14,979 nt of DNA. Source: Thermoproteota archaeon. GTDB taxonomy: Archaea; Thermoproteota; Thermoprotei; Thermoproteales; Thermocladiaceae. Both the position numbers and the translations under genes were made by a program. The stretch's first letter is position 1. The number at the start of each line of letters is the position of its first letter. Positions 14,076 through 14,979 of the stretch are shown here, one piece after another. Location of the stretch: assembly GCA_013153895.1 (NCBI GenBank), contig JAADDN010000195.1:1-14979 (forward strand), given 5' to 3'. A model generated the notes under the pieces. It was not told the origin of the DNA. It was given only the letters and a program-made list of their open reading frames with translations, and searched no databases.

Positions 14076-14959
14076 TTTTCTCTCCTCGTTAATACTACCT
14101 TAACATCTCCAAGACCTATATTTGTAGACCTACCTACACCTACATAACTTGCAAAATTTAGAAGTCTTATGTAGTTCTCATATCTTTTAGAATTCTTAGA
14201 ATCTATGCCATACTTGACCCAGCCTACGAAACCTCTCTCCCTAACTTTCCTGAACTGTAATGTAACAGGTCTTATCCCATGATTCACCTCAATTATCTCG
14301 TATGGAGCATAGAGTGCTTGTGCAATGCTCATATGAGAATCTGCAAGATTATTCCACTTATACACGAGTGATAGCATTAGTAACATTGGTTGAGGATAGA
14401 GTGTATGTCTTGTAGGATATCCTCGAATTCTAGGATGATGAGGATACTGTAAGAATGTTGGTGTTAGAAACTGAATTATCACAGTATCATAATTAGAATA
14501 ATCATAAAGCTGATCCTCCGTTACTGCTTCTACACTCTCAGTAGATACTTCTACAGTATTGAACTTAAATATTCTAAACTCTCCAGAAAAATTCTCAAGT
14601 AGCTCTGCAATAATGTCAAGACTTGTACTTATCTTAAGTCTCTCACGAATGTTATCAGAGTCAAATAATGTTATTCTAAAACTATACTTTCTGCTAGCTC
14701 TCATTATAGGTCTCTTATCATACTCTTCCCATAGTGGTCTCTCTCCATCATATATGAAGCTCACTCTTATAGGTTTAACAGGAACCTTAGTTAAAGGTGA
14801 TTCTCTCATTAGAAGCTCAGCTATCTTAGTAGCCTTCTCATTACCTATGTTCTCTAGTGCTCTTATTAGTATCATTTTTGAAACTCTTGAAGATACTGAT
14901 GGTAGAGGAACATCTTCACGTGGTCTAATACTCACCTTTATGCTTATTATGAACATCAT
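14072..14959 (-). CDS. cas6: Cas6 CRISPR pre-crRNA endoribonuclease
   Basis: The 295-aa protein is a two-ferredoxin-fold RAMP of the Cas6 family, which cuts CRISPR precursor transcripts within each repeat. Evidence is the C-terminal glycine-rich loop YVGVGRSTNIGLGDVKV (residues 272-288), the preceding RGFVGWVKYGI (242-252), and the central FLTPTFL (164-170), all typical of archaeal Cas6. Length is normal. The N-terminal half contains no histidine at all (the first are His174 and His175), so the general-acid His of the Pyrococcus type is absent, as in Sulfolobus Cas6 enzymes. The start is ATG 14959, or the adjacent ATG 14956. Only 20 bp of upstream sequence is in the window, so the promoter is not assessed. 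Its TGA overlaps the nurA ATG. No CRISPR repeats or other cas effector genes are visible, so the array it serves must lie outside. Confidence 0.85.
   Translation of the reverse strand: MMFIISIKVSIRPREDVPLPSVSSRVSKMILIRALENIGNEKATKIAELLMRESPLTKVPVKPIRVSFIYDGERPLWEEYDKRPIMRASRKYSFRITLFDSDNIRERLKISTSLDIIAELLENFSGEFRIFKFNTVEVSTESVEAVTEDQLYDYSNYDTVIIQFLTPTFLQYPHHPRIRGYPTRHTLYPQPMLLMLSLVYKWNNLADSHMSIAQALYAPYEIIEVNHGIRPVTLQFRKVRERGFVGWVKYGIDSKNSKRYENYIRLLNFASYVGVGRSTNIGLGDVKVVLTRREK
14080..14087 (-). promoter_or_regulatory. Strong ribosome binding site for nurA within cas6
   Basis: GAGGAGAG on the minus strand ends four bases before the nurA ATG and lies inside the last codons of cas6. It shows that nurA is translated from an internal site on a leadered polycistronic mRNA. 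It also supports ATG 14075 as the true start. Confidence 0.7.
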
Positions 14960-14979
14960 GTTAACACTATCTCATCTTC

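Noticed and set aside
13729..14103. A 124-codon plus-strand open frame rich in Ser, Thr and Leu
   Set aside because: It mirrors nurA coding sequence and has low-complexity content typical of an antisense frame.
10158..14979. CRISPR repeat array
   Set aside because: Despite cas6 and a CARF gene, no regularly spaced direct repeats of 24-37 bp are visible anywhere in the window.
1..14979. Insertion sequence or integrase-bounded island
   Set aside because: No transposase, integrase, terminal inverted repeats or target duplications were seen.

Overview
This window is about 15 kb of AT-rich DNA that looks like a hyperthermophilic crenarchaeon (Thermoprotei, Desulfurococcales-like). The reasons are archaeal-type families (HerA/NurA, Cas6, an APE2256/Crn1-like CARF protein, a KaiC-like ATPase, TrpB2, a beta-RFAP-synthase-like GHMP protein), C/D box guide RNAs with 12-nt guides, frequent GTG and TTG starts, TATA-like boxes about 26 nt upstream of starts, and Arg codons that are mostly AGA/AGG. 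The genus is not identified.

Layout. (1) Positions 1-4881, minus strand: a very large secreted, membrane-anchored transglutaminase-like protein (1392 aa) with one intact and one catalytically degenerate domain. Its 3' end overlaps a polytopic membrane protein that runs off the left edge. (2) 4934-5884, plus strand: a beta-RFAP synthase-like protein, divergent from the transglutaminase gene over a 52-bp shared promoter region. (3) 5885-6116: a gene-poor gap filled by three candidate C/D box sRNAs. Two are near-canonical. The second and third converge on a shared 10-bp palindrome. (4) 6117-9460, minus strand: an archaeal STAND-like ATPase, a tryptophan synthase beta-like protein (TrpB2) and a KaiC-like ATPase. 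(5) 9538-10205, plus strand: a tandem AbrB-type DNA-binding protein translationally coupled to a small protein resembling a degenerate nucleotidyltransferase. It is divergent from the KaiC gene across a 7+2+7 palindrome. (6) 10158-14959, minus strand: a defence/DNA-processing cluster in the order cas6, nurA, herA, CARF ring nuclease.

How the genes may work together. The most notable unit is the last one. Cas6 (crRNA processing) and NurA (5'-3' nuclease) share an ATGA stop/start overlap. HerA (the translocase partner of NurA) follows 53 bp later, and a CARF protein with the ring-nuclease Ser and Lys follows 34 bp after that. This physically links CRISPR RNA maturation and cyclic-oligoadenylate signal turnoff to the HerA-NurA DNA-end-processing machine. 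No CRISPR repeats and no effector genes (Cas10, Csm/Cmr) lie in the window, so whether this is a stand-alone system or the edge of a type III locus cannot be decided here.
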